64,000 bases of DNA from Nonomuraea thailandensis (GTDB taxonomy: Bacteria > Actinomycetota > Actinomycetes > Streptosporangiales > Streptosporangiaceae): NCBI RefSeq assembly GCF_024172165.1, contig NZ_JAMZEB010000002.1:2439501-2503500 (forward strand), written 5' to 3'. The position numbers were made by a program, and so were the translations under genes. Under the pieces are notes generated by a model. The model saw only the letters and a list, made by a program, of their open reading frames with translations, was not told the DNA's origin and ran no database searches. Positions 7,378 through 16,740 of the stretch are shown here, piece by piece. Position 1 is the stretch's first letter. The number at the start of each line of letters is the position of its first letter.

Positions 7378-8436
7378 ATGCGCCTGATCCTCAACACCGT
7401 CATCAGCCTGGTCACCGCCGTCTCCCTCACGGCCGAGCCCCGCGACGAGGTGAAACGCTCGGACTTCCAGGTCACGAGCGACCCGGGCGTACGGATCGCC
7501 GTCCGCGAGGTGACGGCCCCGGGCGGCGGACGCGGCCGCCCGCCGGTCCTGCTGCTGCACGGCGCCCGTGTCCCGGGCGTGGCCAGCTTCGACCTGCCCG
7601 TCCCCGGCGGCTCGCTCGCCGAGGACCTGGCCCGCGCCGGACACCGCGTCTACGTCATGGACGCCCGCGGCTACGGCGCGTCCACCCGCCCGACGGCCCT
7701 GTCCCGGCCGCCCCAGGAGAGCCGGCCCGCCGTCCGCTCCGACGAGGTGGTCCGCGACATCGCCGCCGTGGTGGACCGGATCGCCCCGAAGGGCCGGGTC
7801 GCCCTGCTCGGCTGGGCGACCGGAGCCCACTGGCTGGGCCAGTACGCCGCCGCCCGGCCCGGCCGGGTCAGCCACCTCGTGCTCTACAACACCCTGTACG
7901 GCCCGGTCGACGGCCACCCCACCCTGGGCCGCGGCACCGACACCGAGGACCCGGCCCACCCGGGCCGCTTCAACGCCGCGCGCTACGGCGCCTACCGCCT
8001 GGCCACCGGCGACAGCCTTCTGCCGTCGTGGGACAGCAGCATCCCGGTCCAGGACAAGACGGCCTGGCGCGACCCGGCGGTGGCCGGCGCCTACGTCAGG
8101 GCGGCGCTGGCCTCCGACCCCACCAGCGGCACCCGTACGCCGCCCAGCCTCCGCGCCCCCTCCGGCGCCATGGAGGACAGCTTCTCCCTGGCCACGGGCC
8201 GCCAGCTCTGGGACGCCGGCACGATCACCGCCCGCACGCTCATCGTGCGCAGCGAGCGCGACTTCTGGAGCCGCCCCGAGGACGTGACGAGGCTGCGCGA
8301 GCACCTCGTGCACGCCCGCGAGGTGCGCAGCGTGGAGCTGCCGGAGGCGACGCACTACGTGCATCTCGACCGCGCCGAGCGCGGCAGGGAGCGTTTCGTC
8401 CGAGAGGTTGTGGATTTCCTGGGTCTTGCCCGTTGA
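7378..8436 (+). CDS. Alpha/beta-hydrolase-fold protein with altered nucleophile elbow
   Basis: This 352-residue protein has a short hydrophobic N-terminus (weak signal or anchor) and an alpha/beta-hydrolase core: PVLLLHGARVPG (oxyanion strand), VYVMDARGYGAST, and a C-terminal His326 in EATHYVHLD with an acid candidate in IVRSERDFWS. The nucleophile elbow, normally G-x-S-x-G, reads G145-W-A-T-G149. Alanine therefore sits where the catalytic serine should be, with a threonine next to it. The protein may not be a conventional esterase; a non-hydrolytic or Thr-dependent role is possible. It stands alone between a broken sigma gene and an M14 peptidase operon, and its function is unknown. Confidence 0.75.
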   Translation: MRLILNTVISLVTAVSLTAEPRDEVKRSDFQVTSDPGVRIAVREVTAPGGGRGRPPVLLLHGARVPGVASFDLPVPGGSLAEDLARAGHRVYVMDARGYGASTRPTALSRPPQESRPAVRSDEVVRDIAAVVDRIAPKGRVALLGWATGAHWLGQYAAARPGRVSHLVLYNTLYGPVDGHPTLGRGTDTEDPAHPGRFNAARYGAYRLATGDSLLPSWDSSIPVQDKTAWRDPAVAGAYVRAALASDPTSGTRTPPSLRAPSGAMEDSFSLATGRQLWDAGTITARTLIVRSERDFWSRPEDVTRLREHLVHAREVRSVELPEATHYVHLDRAERGRERFVREVVDFLGLAR

Positions 8437-8485
8437 TGATTGTCGGCTTTCAATGAGCCCCAGAAGGGATCTTCCTGGAGGGCTC

Positions 8486-10516
8486 ATGCACGGCTTACGG
8501 GCGTCCGCAGTCGTTCTGCTGACCGTCGTCACGACATTACTGGCACCTGCGCCATCGGTTCCGGCGGTCGCCGGACCCGCCGACCCGGAGCCGGTCTCCC
8601 TGGTCACGCTGTCCGTGCCGGACGCGGCCGCCATGGAGCGGCTGGTCGCCTCAGGCGCCGACCTCACCGAACGGGTGCGCCCGCAGGCGGACGGCAGCGT
8701 CCAGATCGACGCGGTGCTCACCCCGAGCCAGCTCGCCGCCCTGCCCGCGGGCGTGACGAGGGCCTCCGACGCCCCGCCGCGGGCCACCGCCAAGGCCACC
8801 ACCACGCAGCAGGACCAGATCGTCGTCGAGCGGGCGGTCTGGTTCAAGTCCCGCGACGGGTACTTCCTGTCCGTCGAGGCGAGCAGCAGCGCCGCCCAGG
8901 CCGCCACGCTCACCGTCACCTGGCAGGGGCGGCGCGGCACGACCGGCCAGGCCGAGATGATCGCGTACATGGACGCGGGCGCGTACCTGGGGCACCAGTT
9001 CAGCACCCCCGTCCCGGCCGGCGACCGCCCGCAGCGGATCACCGTCACCTCCACCGGCGGCGGCAGGGCCGAGGCCCGCGTCGGCGAGTGGCCCGACGGC
9101 GAGCGGCCCGACCACGACAGCCGCGGCTACCAGAAGGACTTCATCACCCAGTACATGCCGCCGGCCCAGCTCAACGAGCGCATCAAGGCGCTGCACCGGC
9201 AGTTCCCCAAGCTCACCGACCTGATCGCGCTGCCGCACAGGACGAACGGCTACCGCAGGCACGCCCAGGCGCTGATCGGCACGCCGCCCGGCGCCGCCGT
9301 GGTCGTCACCTCCACCGCGTACGGCTCCGAGGGCGGCAACGACCTGTCCGTCGAGCTGACCGCCCCCGGCGCGCCCGCCCGCCCGCTGCAGGTCACCGTC
9401 AACGGCAAGCTCATCACCGTCAGCCTGGCCACCGACGCCTCCGGCACGCCGGTCAGCACCGCCGCCCAGGTCGTCGCGGCCGTCAACGCCGTGCCCGGCA
9501 TCCCCGTCAGGGCCGCCCTCTACCGCACCGACCCGGGGGCGGGAGTCATGGCGCCCGCGCCGCCGGCGCAGCTCGACGACTTCCTCAACGCCCCGTCCGG
9601 CGTCTCCCGCGCGCCCGCGACGGTGCTCGCGCTGCGCATCGGCGAGCGCCGCGACGGCTCGCGCACCGGCGTGCTCGCCTACTCGCAGGAGCACGCCAGG
9701 GAATGGGTGACGCCGCTGGTCACGATCGAGGCGGCCGAGCGGCTGCTGCGCAACTACGCCCGCGACAGGGCCACGCGCCGGCTGCTGGAGCGCACCGACA
9801 TCTTCATCGTGCCGACCGTCAACCCCGACGGCGCGAACTACAGCTTCTACGACTTCAACTCCCAGCGTAAGAACATGACGAACCACTGCCCGCCGCAGCA
9901 GTCCGACCCGGCGCTGCGCAACACCTGGGGCGTGGACGTCAACCGCAACTACGCCGCCGGCTCGCTGTTCGACGGCTACTTCGGCGCCTCGGCCAACTGC
10001 CAGAGCGGCACGTACGCCGGGCCCGGCGAGCACTCCGAGCCCGAGAGCCGCAACGTCATCTGGCTGGCGCAGAAGTACCGCAACATCAAGTTCGCCATGA
10101 ACGTGCACAGCTACGGCGGCTTCTTCATGTGGCCTCCCGGCGCGTACAAGCTCGACGGCCGCGTCACCCTGCCCAGGCCCTCGCAGCAGGACCTGGCGTA
10201 CTTCCTGCGCTCGGCCCGCACCATCGAGGAGGCCATCGCCGCCGAGCGGGGCACCGTCATCTGGCCGCAGCAGACCGGGCCGGTGACGGACGTGCTGTAC
10301 TCGGCCGCCGGCAACTCCGCCGACGAGCTCTGGTACGACTTCGGCATCTACGGCTGGGACTTCGAGGTCGGCGCCGACCTGTGGAACCCGGCGACCCGCG
10401 CCTGGGAGGGCGTGGGCTTCCAGCCCCCGTTCGAGGAGGGCCACGCGGAGGCGATGGAGTTCGCCTCGGGGCTCATCTCGCTCATCGGGATCGCCGCCGA
10501 CTACAGGGAGCGTTGA
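8486..10516 (+). CDS. Secreted M14-family zinc carboxypeptidase with N-terminal and inserted domains
   Basis: The start is the ATG at 8486 (MHGLRASAVVLL), with GGAGGG just upstream and a Sec signal peptide ending near PAVAG. The mature protein has an N-terminal module (about residues 30-210) and an inserted beta-rich stretch before the catalytic core. The M14 zinc site is readable as H403-A-R-E406 (SQEHAREW) and H541 (MNVHSYGG), with catalytic Glu627 (WDFEVGADLW). It should remove C-terminal residues from peptides outside the cell. It overlaps the next M14 gene as TGATG (10514-10518), so the two exoenzymes are probably coexpressed. Confidence 0.85.
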   Translation: MHGLRASAVVLLTVVTTLLAPAPSVPAVAGPADPEPVSLVTLSVPDAAAMERLVASGADLTERVRPQADGSVQIDAVLTPSQLAALPAGVTRASDAPPRATAKATTTQQDQIVVERAVWFKSRDGYFLSVEASSSAAQAATLTVTWQGRRGTTGQAEMIAYMDAGAYLGHQFSTPVPAGDRPQRITVTSTGGGRAEARVGEWPDGERPDHDSRGYQKDFITQYMPPAQLNERIKALHRQFPKLTDLIALPHRTNGYRRHAQALIGTPPGAAVVVTSTAYGSEGGNDLSVELTAPGAPARPLQVTVNGKLITVSLATDASGTPVSTAAQVVAAVNAVPGIPVRAALYRTDPGAGVMAPAPPAQLDDFLNAPSGVSRAPATVLALRIGERRDGSRTGVLAYSQEHAREWVTPLVTIEAAERLLRNYARDRATRRLLERTDIFIVPTVNPDGANYSFYDFNSQRKNMTNHCPPQQSDPALRNTWGVDVNRNYAAGSLFDGYFGASANCQSGTYAGPGEHSEPESRNVIWLAQKYRNIKFAMNVHSYGGFFMWPPGAYKLDGRVTLPRPSQQDLAYFLRSARTIEEAIAAERGTVIWPQQTGPVTDVLYSAAGNSADELWYDFGIYGWDFEVGADLWNPATRAWEGVGFQPPFEEGHAEAMEFASGLISLIGIAADYRER

Positions 10517-13059
10517 TGCGCCGTCTCCTGGCCGTGACCGTCGCGGCCGCACTCCTCGCCGTCCCCGCACCGGCCGCCCTGGCAGACCCGGCGCCGCCCG
10601 TGAGGGACTTCGGCAACGGCCCCGAGCGCAACGAGGTCGCGGCCGGCGTGCCCGAGCAGGCCGCCACCCTCGACGCCAGGGCCATGCCCGAGGCACAGCC
10701 GTACGGGCACTCGCGCGAGCGCGGCTACCCGCGCCGGACGAGGCTCCCGCTGCCGCCGGAGAACCCGGCCGACTCCTCGATCAAGCTGGGCCTGGTGCCG
10801 TACCACGGCATCGCGCCCAGACTGAACGAGCTGCAGCGGCGCAGCGACCGGGTGAGCGTGGAGATCATCGGCAGCTCGTACCAGGGCCGCGACCTCTACC
10901 TCGTCACCGTCACCGAGCCGGAGAGCGCCGCCAGGGCGCGCGAGCAGGAGCACATCCGCGAGCGCATCGAGAACGACCCGGCCGCCGCCGCCCGCGACCG
11001 CGGGCTGGCCGCCCGGTACAAGGCGCCGATCTTCATCAACGCCAACATCCACGGCAACGAGTGGGAGGGCACCGACGCCTCCCTGCGCACCATCGAGCAG
11101 CTCGCCACCAGCAAGGACCCGGCGGTCGCGAGCCTGCTGGCCCGCAACCGCCTGTACTTCAACGTCACCGCCAACCCCGACGGCCGCGTCAACGGCGTGC
11201 GCCAGAACGGCGCCGGCTTCGACCTGAACCGCGACTTCGTCACCGCCTCCCAGCCGGAGGCGCGCGCGATGCGCCAGGCGATCATGGACACCCAGCCGGT
11301 CGCCCTGGTCGACCTGCACGGCTACGTCAACGGCACGCTCATCGAGCCGACCACGCCGCCGCACGGCGCCAACTACGAGTACGACCTGTTCATCACCAAC
11401 ACCTACGCCAACGGCCTCGGCATGGAGACCGCCGTCAACGCGCTCGGCTACACCCCGGACGAGGACGGCGTGGAGCCGGCACAGATCCCGTTCCGCGACT
11501 CCACGGACGGCTGGGACGACTGGCCGCCCATCTTCACCCCGCAGTACGCGCCGTTCCACGGCACGGTCGCCGCGCACACCGTGGAGATCCCCCTCGACGT
11601 CAACGAGCCCGCCTACAGCAACGAGCCGGTCGAGGAGCTGCGCCGCCGCTCGGCCATCAACACCGACGTGGCCGCCGCGGCGGTGCGCGCCACCTACGGC
11701 TTCGTGCACGCGCGGCACGACAAGCTGATCGCCGACCAGATCGAGGTGTTCCGGCGCGGCGCGGCGGGCGAGCCGGCGAAGGAGGTGCCGCTCGGCATCG
11801 TGCCCGGGTTCGGGCCCGAGGACGTCTACACCACCACGTTCCCGCGCGCGTACGTCATCCCGGCCGGTTCCGGCCAGCGCTCGGCCACGGCCGCCGCGCG
11901 CCTGGTGGACCACCTGATCGCCAACGACGTCCGCGTCGAGCGGGCGAGGTCGGCGTTCCGCTCGGGCGGCAGGACGTACCCGGCCGGCTCGTACGTCGTG
12001 GACATGCGGCAGCCGAAGCGCGGCCTGGCCAACGTCATGCTGGAGCCGGGTGCGGACATCTCGCCCAGGGTCGGCGCCATGTACGACATCTCCGGCTGGA
12101 GCCACGCGCTGCTGTGGGGCGCCACGGTCGAGCCGGTCGAGTCGCTGCGCGCGCGTACCGAGCAGGTCAGGGCCGCCGCCCCGACAGGCTCCGTCCCGCG
12201 CACCCCCGGCGCGCTCGCGCTGGAGGTCCGCGACGGCAAGGAGGTCAGGGCGCTCAACGACCTGCTCGCCCAGGGCGTCGCGGTGACCTGGGCCGACGGC
12301 ACGGCGATCGTCCCCGCCCAGGCCAGGCAGGCGGCCAGGACGGTGGCCGACCGCTACGGCGTCGCCTTCACCCCCGCGGGCACGGCCACCGGCACCCCGC
12401 TCGCCCAGGTGCGCGTCGCCGCCGCCGCGTCCGCAGACGAGCTGTTCACGCTGCGGGAGCTCGGCTTCTCCGTCACGCCCGTCTCCACCGCGGTGCTGAA
12501 CGCGGGCTACGACTGGAGCGCCACGGACGTCCTGTACGTTTCCAGCGGCCTCAGCCACGCGGCACTCAACCCGGCGGCCAGGACCGCGCTCGACGCGTTC
12601 CTCGCCACCGGCGGCGTCATCACCCGGGGCCGCACGGGTGCCGCCTTCAACACCGCCGCGGGCCTGCTGACCGCCACCACGGTGACCGGCAACCCGGACG
12701 GCAACGGCGTGGTCCGGGTCGTGTCCGCCGGCAGCGGCCTGCCCGGGCACTCGTTCGTGTACACGCCGCTCTGGTTCACCGGCCTGGGGCCCGAGGTCAC
12801 GGTCGAGCAGTCGTACGCGGCGGACGGCCCGCTGGTCGCCGGTCACTGGCGGCCCAGGGAGGACGGCTCGGGAGGCGGCCAGGAAGAGGCCAGAGGCCAG
12901 GCCGCCGTGGTCAGCGGCAGGGACGAGCGGGGCGCGGCCGTGGTGCTGTTCGGCACCGAGCCGATGTTCCGCAACCATCCCAAGGGCCAATTCGCGCAGG
13001 TGGCCGGGGCGTTGTACTGGTCGTCCTCGGTGACGGGAGCCGCCGTCACCACTCCATGA
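10516..13059 (+). CDS. Secreted M14-family zinc carboxypeptidase, large form
   Basis: This 847-residue protein starts at an ATG overlapping the preceding stop and has a clear Sec signal peptide (MRRLLAVTVAAALLAVPAPA). Zinc-site residues are H179-G-N-E182 (NIHGNEWEG), H268 (VDLHGYVNG) and catalytic Glu357 (HTVEIPLD). About 450 residues follow the peptidase domain, giving a long C-terminal extension with repeated alternating Ala/Thr/Val strands of unknown role. The pair with the upstream M14 enzyme suggests degradation of extracellular protein or peptides. A strong hairpin at 13084-13107 follows the gene. Confidence 0.85.
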   Translation: MRRLLAVTVAAALLAVPAPAALADPAPPVRDFGNGPERNEVAAGVPEQAATLDARAMPEAQPYGHSRERGYPRRTRLPLPPENPADSSIKLGLVPYHGIAPRLNELQRRSDRVSVEIIGSSYQGRDLYLVTVTEPESAARAREQEHIRERIENDPAAAARDRGLAARYKAPIFINANIHGNEWEGTDASLRTIEQLATSKDPAVASLLARNRLYFNVTANPDGRVNGVRQNGAGFDLNRDFVTASQPEARAMRQAIMDTQPVALVDLHGYVNGTLIEPTTPPHGANYEYDLFITNTYANGLGMETAVNALGYTPDEDGVEPAQIPFRDSTDGWDDWPPIFTPQYAPFHGTVAAHTVEIPLDVNEPAYSNEPVEELRRRSAINTDVAAAAVRATYGFVHARHDKLIADQIEVFRRGAAGEPAKEVPLGIVPGFGPEDVYTTTFPRAYVIPAGSGQRSATAAARLVDHLIANDVRVERARSAFRSGGRTYPAGSYVVDMRQPKRGLANVMLEPGADISPRVGAMYDISGWSHALLWGATVEPVESLRARTEQVRAAAPTGSVPRTPGALALEVRDGKEVRALNDLLAQGVAVTWADGTAIVPAQARQAARTVADRYGVAFTPAGTATGTPLAQVRVAAAASADELFTLRELGFSVTPVSTAVLNAGYDWSATDVLYVSSGLSHAALNPAARTALDAFLATGGVITRGRTGAAFNTAAGLLTATTVTGNPDGNGVVRVVSAGSGLPGHSFVYTPLWFTGLGPEVTVEQSYAADGPLVAGHWRPREDGSGGGQEEARGQAAVVSGRDERGAAVVLFGTEPMFRNHPKGQFAQVAGALYWSSSVTGAAVTTP

Positions 13060-13083
13060 TCGGGTCTGCTACGGTTTACCCTT

Positions 13084-13107
13084 CCGGCCGGGTTTGCTCC
13101 CGGCCGG
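13084..13107 (+). terminator. Hairpin terminator after the M14 peptidase pair
   Basis: A perfect 9-bp stem (CCGGCCGGG / CCCGGCCGG) with a 6-nt loop lies 24 bp after the peptidase stop and 11 bp before the GNAT start. It is followed by a short AT-rich stretch (atctttatat) rather than a long U-run. It probably separates peptidase expression from the GNAT gene. Confidence 0.65.
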
Positions 13108-13118
13108 ACGATCTTTAT

Positions 13119-13622
13119 ATGACTTCTGCACATGTGACCGTGCGGCCGATGACGGCCGCCGACCATCCCACGGCCGAGCGCCTCTGGCTCATGTTCCGCC
13201 ACGACATGGCCGACTTCCAGGGCGGCCTGCCCAGCCCCGACGGCACCTACCACAGCGACCGGCTGCGCTCGGCGCTGACGGACGACGACTGGGCGGCCTA
13301 CCTGTTCACCAGCGGCGAGTCTCCGGTCGGCTTCGCGTTCGTGCGCGCGCTGTCCGGCCGGGCGCGCGTGCTGAACAGCTTCTTCGTCGTACGAGGCGCC
13401 CGCCGGTCCGGCATCGGGATGACCGTCGTGCGGGAGGTGATCGGGCGTCACCCCGGCTCCTGGAAGGTCGCCTTCCAGGACTCCAACACGACGGCCGTCG
13501 CGTTCTGGCGGCGGGTCGCCACGGAGCTGGCGGGCGCCGCGTGGACGGAGGAACGCCTGGCCGTGCCGAACCGGCCCGACGTCCCTCCTGACGTCTGGAT
13601 CTCCTTCACCACCGCCGGTTAG
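13119..13622 (+). CDS. GNAT-family N-acetyltransferase
   Basis: This 167-residue single-domain GNAT starts [18 protein letters not shown] and contains an acetyl-CoA loop-like [19 protein letters not shown] and a C-terminal [16 protein letters not shown] typical of the fold. The substrate is unknown (small molecule amine or protein N-terminus). I use the ATG at 13119 immediately after the hairpin; an in-frame ATG at 13056 is less likely because it overlaps the peptidase end. Its stop overlaps the stop of the convergent EF-G paralogue (13619-13622). Confidence 0.8.
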   Translation: MTSAHVTVRPMTAADHPTAERLWLMFRHDMADFQGGLPSPDGTYHSDRLRSALTDDDWAAYLFTSGESPVGFAFVRALSGRARVLNSFFVVRGARRSGIGMTVVREVIGRHPGSWKVAFQDSNTTAVAFWRRVATELAGAAWTEERLAVPNRPDVPPDVWISFTTAG

Positions 13623-15628
13623 GCGGGGGCGTACCCGGCGGGGCGCGTGGTGAACGTGCCCCGCCCCTGGGTACGGCTGCGCAGCCGGGTCGCGTACCCG
13701 AACACCTCGGCCAGCGGCACCACCGCGGTGATCACCACCGCGCCGGCCCGCGCCTCGGAGCCCGAGATGCGGCCCCGCCGCGCCGACAGGTCGCCCAGCA
13801 CCGCGCCGGCCATTTCGTCCGGCACCGTCACGGTCACCTCCACCACCGGCTCCAGCAGCACCATCGCGCACTGCCGCAGCGCCTCGCGCAGCGCCAGCCG
13901 CCCGGCGGCGCGGAACGCCATCTCGGAGGAGTCCTTGACGTGCGTGGCCCCGTCGGTCAGCGTGACCCGCAGCCCGGTCACCGGGTGACCGCCGAGCGGC
14001 CCGTCGGACAGCGCGTCCCGGCAGCCGGCCTCGACCGCGCGCACGTACTCGCGCGGCACCCGGCCGCCGGTCACCGCCGAGGCGAAGGCGAAGCCCTCGT
14101 CCAGCGGCTCGACGTCGATCACCACGTGGGCGAACTGCCCGGCGCCGCCGTCCTGCTTGACGTGCCGGTACAGCAGCCCGGACACGCCGCGCCCGACCGT
14201 CTCCCTGAAGGCGACCTGCGGCCGCCCGACGCTCACCTCCAGCCGGTGGTCGCGCCGCAGCTTCTCCGCCGCCACCTCCAGATGCAGCTCGCCCATCCCG
14301 GACAGCACGGTCTGCCCCGTCTCGGCGTCGGCGCGCACGGCCAGCGAGGGATCCTCCTCGGCCAGCCGGGCCAGCGCCGCCGCCAGCCGGTCGCCGTCGC
14401 CGCTCCCGCGTGCCTCGACGGCCACGGACACCACCGGCTCGGTCGCGCCCGGCGGCTCCAGCAGCAGCGGGGCTCCGGGCGCGCACAGGGTCGTGCCCGC
14501 GCGGGCCGCCTTCGGGCCGACCACGGCCACGATGTCGCCGGCCACCGCCCGGTCCGCCTCGGCGTGCCGGTCGGCCTGCACCCGCAGGATCCGGCCGATC
14601 CGCTCGGTCCGGCCCGTGCCCGCGTCCAGCACCGCATCCCCCTTCCGCATCGTGCCCGAGTAGATCCGCAGGTACGTCAGCCGCCCGGTCGCCGTCGCGC
14701 TCACCTTGAACGCCAGCGCGGCCAGCGGCGCCGCCGGATCGGCCGGGCGGGCCTGCCCGTCCTGCCCGCGCACGGCGGGCACGTCCAGCGGCGAGGGCAG
14801 GTACCGGAGGACGGCGTCCAGCAGCGGCTCGATCCCGCGGTCCCGGTAGGCCGAGCCGCACAGCACCACCACGCCCGCGCCGCCGGCGGTCAGCTCGCGC
14901 AGCGCGGCCACCAGCGTCGCCTCGGAGAGCGACGGTTCGGCGCAGAACTCCTCCAGCGCCCCCGGATGCAGCTCGGCCACCGCCTCCTCAAGGAGCCGGC
15001 GGCGCCGCCGCGCCTCCTCCAGCAGGTGCTCCGGGACGGGCCCGGTCTCCATGACGCCGCCGTCCCAGACCAGCGCCCGCATGGCGAGCAGGTCGACCAC
15101 GCCGGCGAAGCCGTCCTCGCGGCCGATCGGGAGCTGCACCACCAGCGGCGCCGGATGCAGCCTGCGGCGGATCGACTCCACCGCCGCGTCGAGGTCGGCG
15201 CCCGCCCGGTCCAGCTTGTTCACGAACGCGATGCGCGGAACCCCGTGCCGGTCGGCCCGCCGCCACACCGACTCGCTCTGCGGCTCCACGCCGGCCACGC
15301 CGTCGAACACCGCGATCGCGCCGTCGAGCACCCGCAGCGAACGCTCGACCTCGTCGGAGAAGTCGACATGGCCGGGGGTGTCGATCAGGTTGATCCGGTG
15401 CCCGTCCCACTCGCAGCTCACCGCGGCGGCGAAGATCGTGATGCCGCGGTCGCGCTCCTGGGGGTCGAAGTCGGTGACGGTCGTGCCGTCGTGCACCTCG
15501 CCGCGCTTGTAGGTGGCGCCGGTCAGGTACAACATCCGCTCGGTGACGGTGGTCTTGCCGGCGTCGACGTGGGCGAGGATGCCGAGGTTACGGACGGTCT
15601 GCAGGGGGTTGAAAACGTGAGCACGCAC
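13619..15628 (-). CDS. EF-G paralogue (translational GTPase, EF-G / ribosomal-protection type)
   Basis: This 669-residue protein starts at GTG 15628. Its GTPase motifs are intact: G1 AHVDAGKT (19-26), the switch I region ERDRGIT, G3 DTPGH (83-87) and G4 NKLD (137-140). Domains II-V follow, including [18 protein letters not shown] and a domain IV/V region ending [15 protein letters not shown]. It is shorter than housekeeping EF-G (about 700) and stands alone, with no rpsL/rpsG/tuf neighbours. It is therefore a second EF-G: either an EF-G2-like factor or a ribosomal protection protein like those protecting against tetracycline or fusidic acid. The overall sequence looks closer to EF-G than to OtrA/TetM. 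Confidence 0.85.
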   Translation of the reverse strand: MRAHVFNPLQTVRNLGILAHVDAGKTTVTERMLYLTGATYKRGEVHDGTTVTDFDPQERDRGITIFAAAVSCEWDGHRINLIDTPGHVDFSDEVERSLRVLDGAIAVFDGVAGVEPQSESVWRRADRHGVPRIAFVNKLDRAGADLDAAVESIRRRLHPAPLVVQLPIGREDGFAGVVDLLAMRALVWDGGVMETGPVPEHLLEEARRRRRLLEEAVAELHPGALEEFCAEPSLSEATLVAALRELTAGGAGVVVLCGSAYRDRGIEPLLDAVLRYLPSPLDVPAVRGQDGQARPADPAAPLAALAFKVSATATGRLTYLRIYSGTMRKGDAVLDAGTGRTERIGRILRVQADRHAEADRAVAGDIVAVVGPKAARAGTTLCAPGAPLLLEPPGATEPVVSVAVEARGSGDGDRLAAALARLAEEDPSLAVRADAETGQTVLSGMGELHLEVAAEKLRRDHRLEVSVGRPQVAFRETVGRGVSGLLYRHVKQDGGAGQFAHVVIDVEPLDEGFAFASAVTGGRVPREYVRAVEAGCRDALSDGPLGGHPVTGLRVTLTDGATHVKDSSEMAFRAAGRLALREALRQCAMVLLEPVVEVTVTVPDEMAGAVLGDLSARRGRISGSEARAGAVVITAVVPLAEVFGYATRLRSRTQGRGTFTTRPAGYAPA

Positions 15629-16023
15629 GGCCCATGACCCTTTCGGGGCTCATCTTGGACAGGACGGCGCGATTCGACGGCCCGCGAGACGGCCTCGGGC
15701 AGGGGCTCCGGACAGGGTCTCGTCAGGGTCTCGTCAGGGCAGCAACCAGTGGCGGCCGCGCAGCCGGCACCGGGCGCGCGAAGACACCAGGATCACCTCG
15801 TAACGCGACAGGGAGACGGCGGCAGCGGTGCTGTGGTCGCGCACGGCCGGCTCCCTTCCTTGATCACGTCATCGGCGTCAGGTGGTGAGTGTAGTGAGCC
15901 GGGTGACGCGGGGGAAACGATTTTTTTCTCTCGGTCGCCTGACTGCCCCCGGCGCGGAACGCGCACGTCATTTCGGCATGTCGACATAGGCGCGAGGACC
16001 CTTCAGGGAAGGACGCGCGCCCC
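15629..16023. other. 395-bp divergent intergenic region, no gene recognised
   Basis: This region separates the EF-G paralogue from the OlsB-like gene. It holds a direct repeat of gggtctcgtca around 15715-15740, a T-run (cgatttttttctct) near 15920, and AAGGA at about 16009 as possible ribosome-binding site for the rightward gene. I found no convincing small ORF or structured leader. Promoters for both neighbours must be here but cannot be pinned down. Confidence 0.5.
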
Positions 16024-16740
16024 ATGACGATCTCTCTCGACACCGGTAGGTACACGGTCGGCATGGCCACCAGCGCCGCCGACCTGCAAGCGGCCCAGCG
16101 GCTGCGATACGAGGTCTTCGCCGGGGAGATGGGGGCGCGGCTCGACAGCCCGGTCTCCGGCCTCGACGCCGACCGCTTCGACGCCTACTGCGACCATCTC
16201 CTCGTCCGCGACGGCCACCAGGTCGTCGGGACCTACCGGCTGCTGCCTCCAGGCCGCGCCGAGCGGCTCTACTCCGACGCCGAGTTCGACCTCGCCCGCC
16301 TCGCTCCCCTCAGGAAGGGGCTGGTGGAGGCCGGGCGCACCTGCGTGCACCCCGACCACCGGGACGGCGCGGTGGTCGCCCTGATGTGGGCGGGCATCGC
16401 CCGCTACATGGTCTCCGGCGGGCACCAGTGGCTGGCGGGCTGCTGCTCGGTGCCGCTCGACGACGGGGGCGCGATGGCCGCCGCCGTGATGGAGCGGGTG
16501 CCGCTCGGCCCCGAGGAGCACCGGGTGCGGCCGCGCACGCCGTGGCGGCCCGGCCGGGTGGCGCCGCCCGACCGGTTCGTGCCGCCGCCGCTGCTGCGGG
16601 GCTACCTGCGGCTGGGGTCGTGGGTGTGCGGGGAGCCCGCGCACGACCGGGACTTCGGCACCGCCGACTTCTTCATGCTGCTGTCCATGGCCAACGTCAA
16701 CGCCCGCTACCTGCGCCACTTCCTCGGCGAGCCCCTGTGA
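16024..16740 (+). CDS. OlsB-like GNAT (ornithine N-acyltransferase / autoinducer-synthase-like fold)
   Basis: This 238-residue protein matches the OlsB/hemolysin-like acyltransferase pattern: LQAAQRLRYEVFAGEMGA, then VVGTYRLLPPGRAERLYSD, VEAGRTCVHPDHRDG and a C-terminal FGTADFFMLLSMANVNARY. OlsB transfers a 3-hydroxyacyl group from acyl-ACP to ornithine, forming lyso-ornithine lipid. The next gene, overlapping by 4 bp (GTGA), is a PlsC-type acyltransferase, exactly the OlsBA pairing. The pair probably makes ornithine or another aminolipid, a phosphate-free membrane lipid; amino-acid specificity cannot be read from sequence. Confidence 0.75.
   Translation: MTISLDTGRYTVGMATSAADLQAAQRLRYEVFAGEMGARLDSPVSGLDADRFDAYCDHLLVRDGHQVVGTYRLLPPGRAERLYSDAEFDLARLAPLRKGLVEAGRTCVHPDHRDGAVVALMWAGIARYMVSGGHQWLAGCCSVPLDDGGAMAAAVMERVPLGPEEHRVRPRTPWRPGRVAPPDRFVPPPLLRGYLRLGSWVCGEPAHDRDFGTADFFMLLSMANVNARYLRHFLGEPL

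Noticed and set aside
6778..9054. Very long minus-strand frame through the hydrolase and first M14 peptidase
   Set aside because: Only the part below 7245 looks like a protein. The rest is a mirror of strongly coding + strand genes in high-GC DNA.
10501..12990. 829-codon minus-strand frame opposite the second M14 peptidase
   Set aside because: Low-complexity Arg/Gly/Ala/Val composition with no domain pattern; the + strand gene has intact catalytic residues.
13619..15628. Naming the EF-G paralogue otrA or tetM
   Set aside because: The N-terminal G-domain reads more like EF-G than like tetracycline ribosomal protection proteins; a phylogeny is needed before a resistance name is justified.
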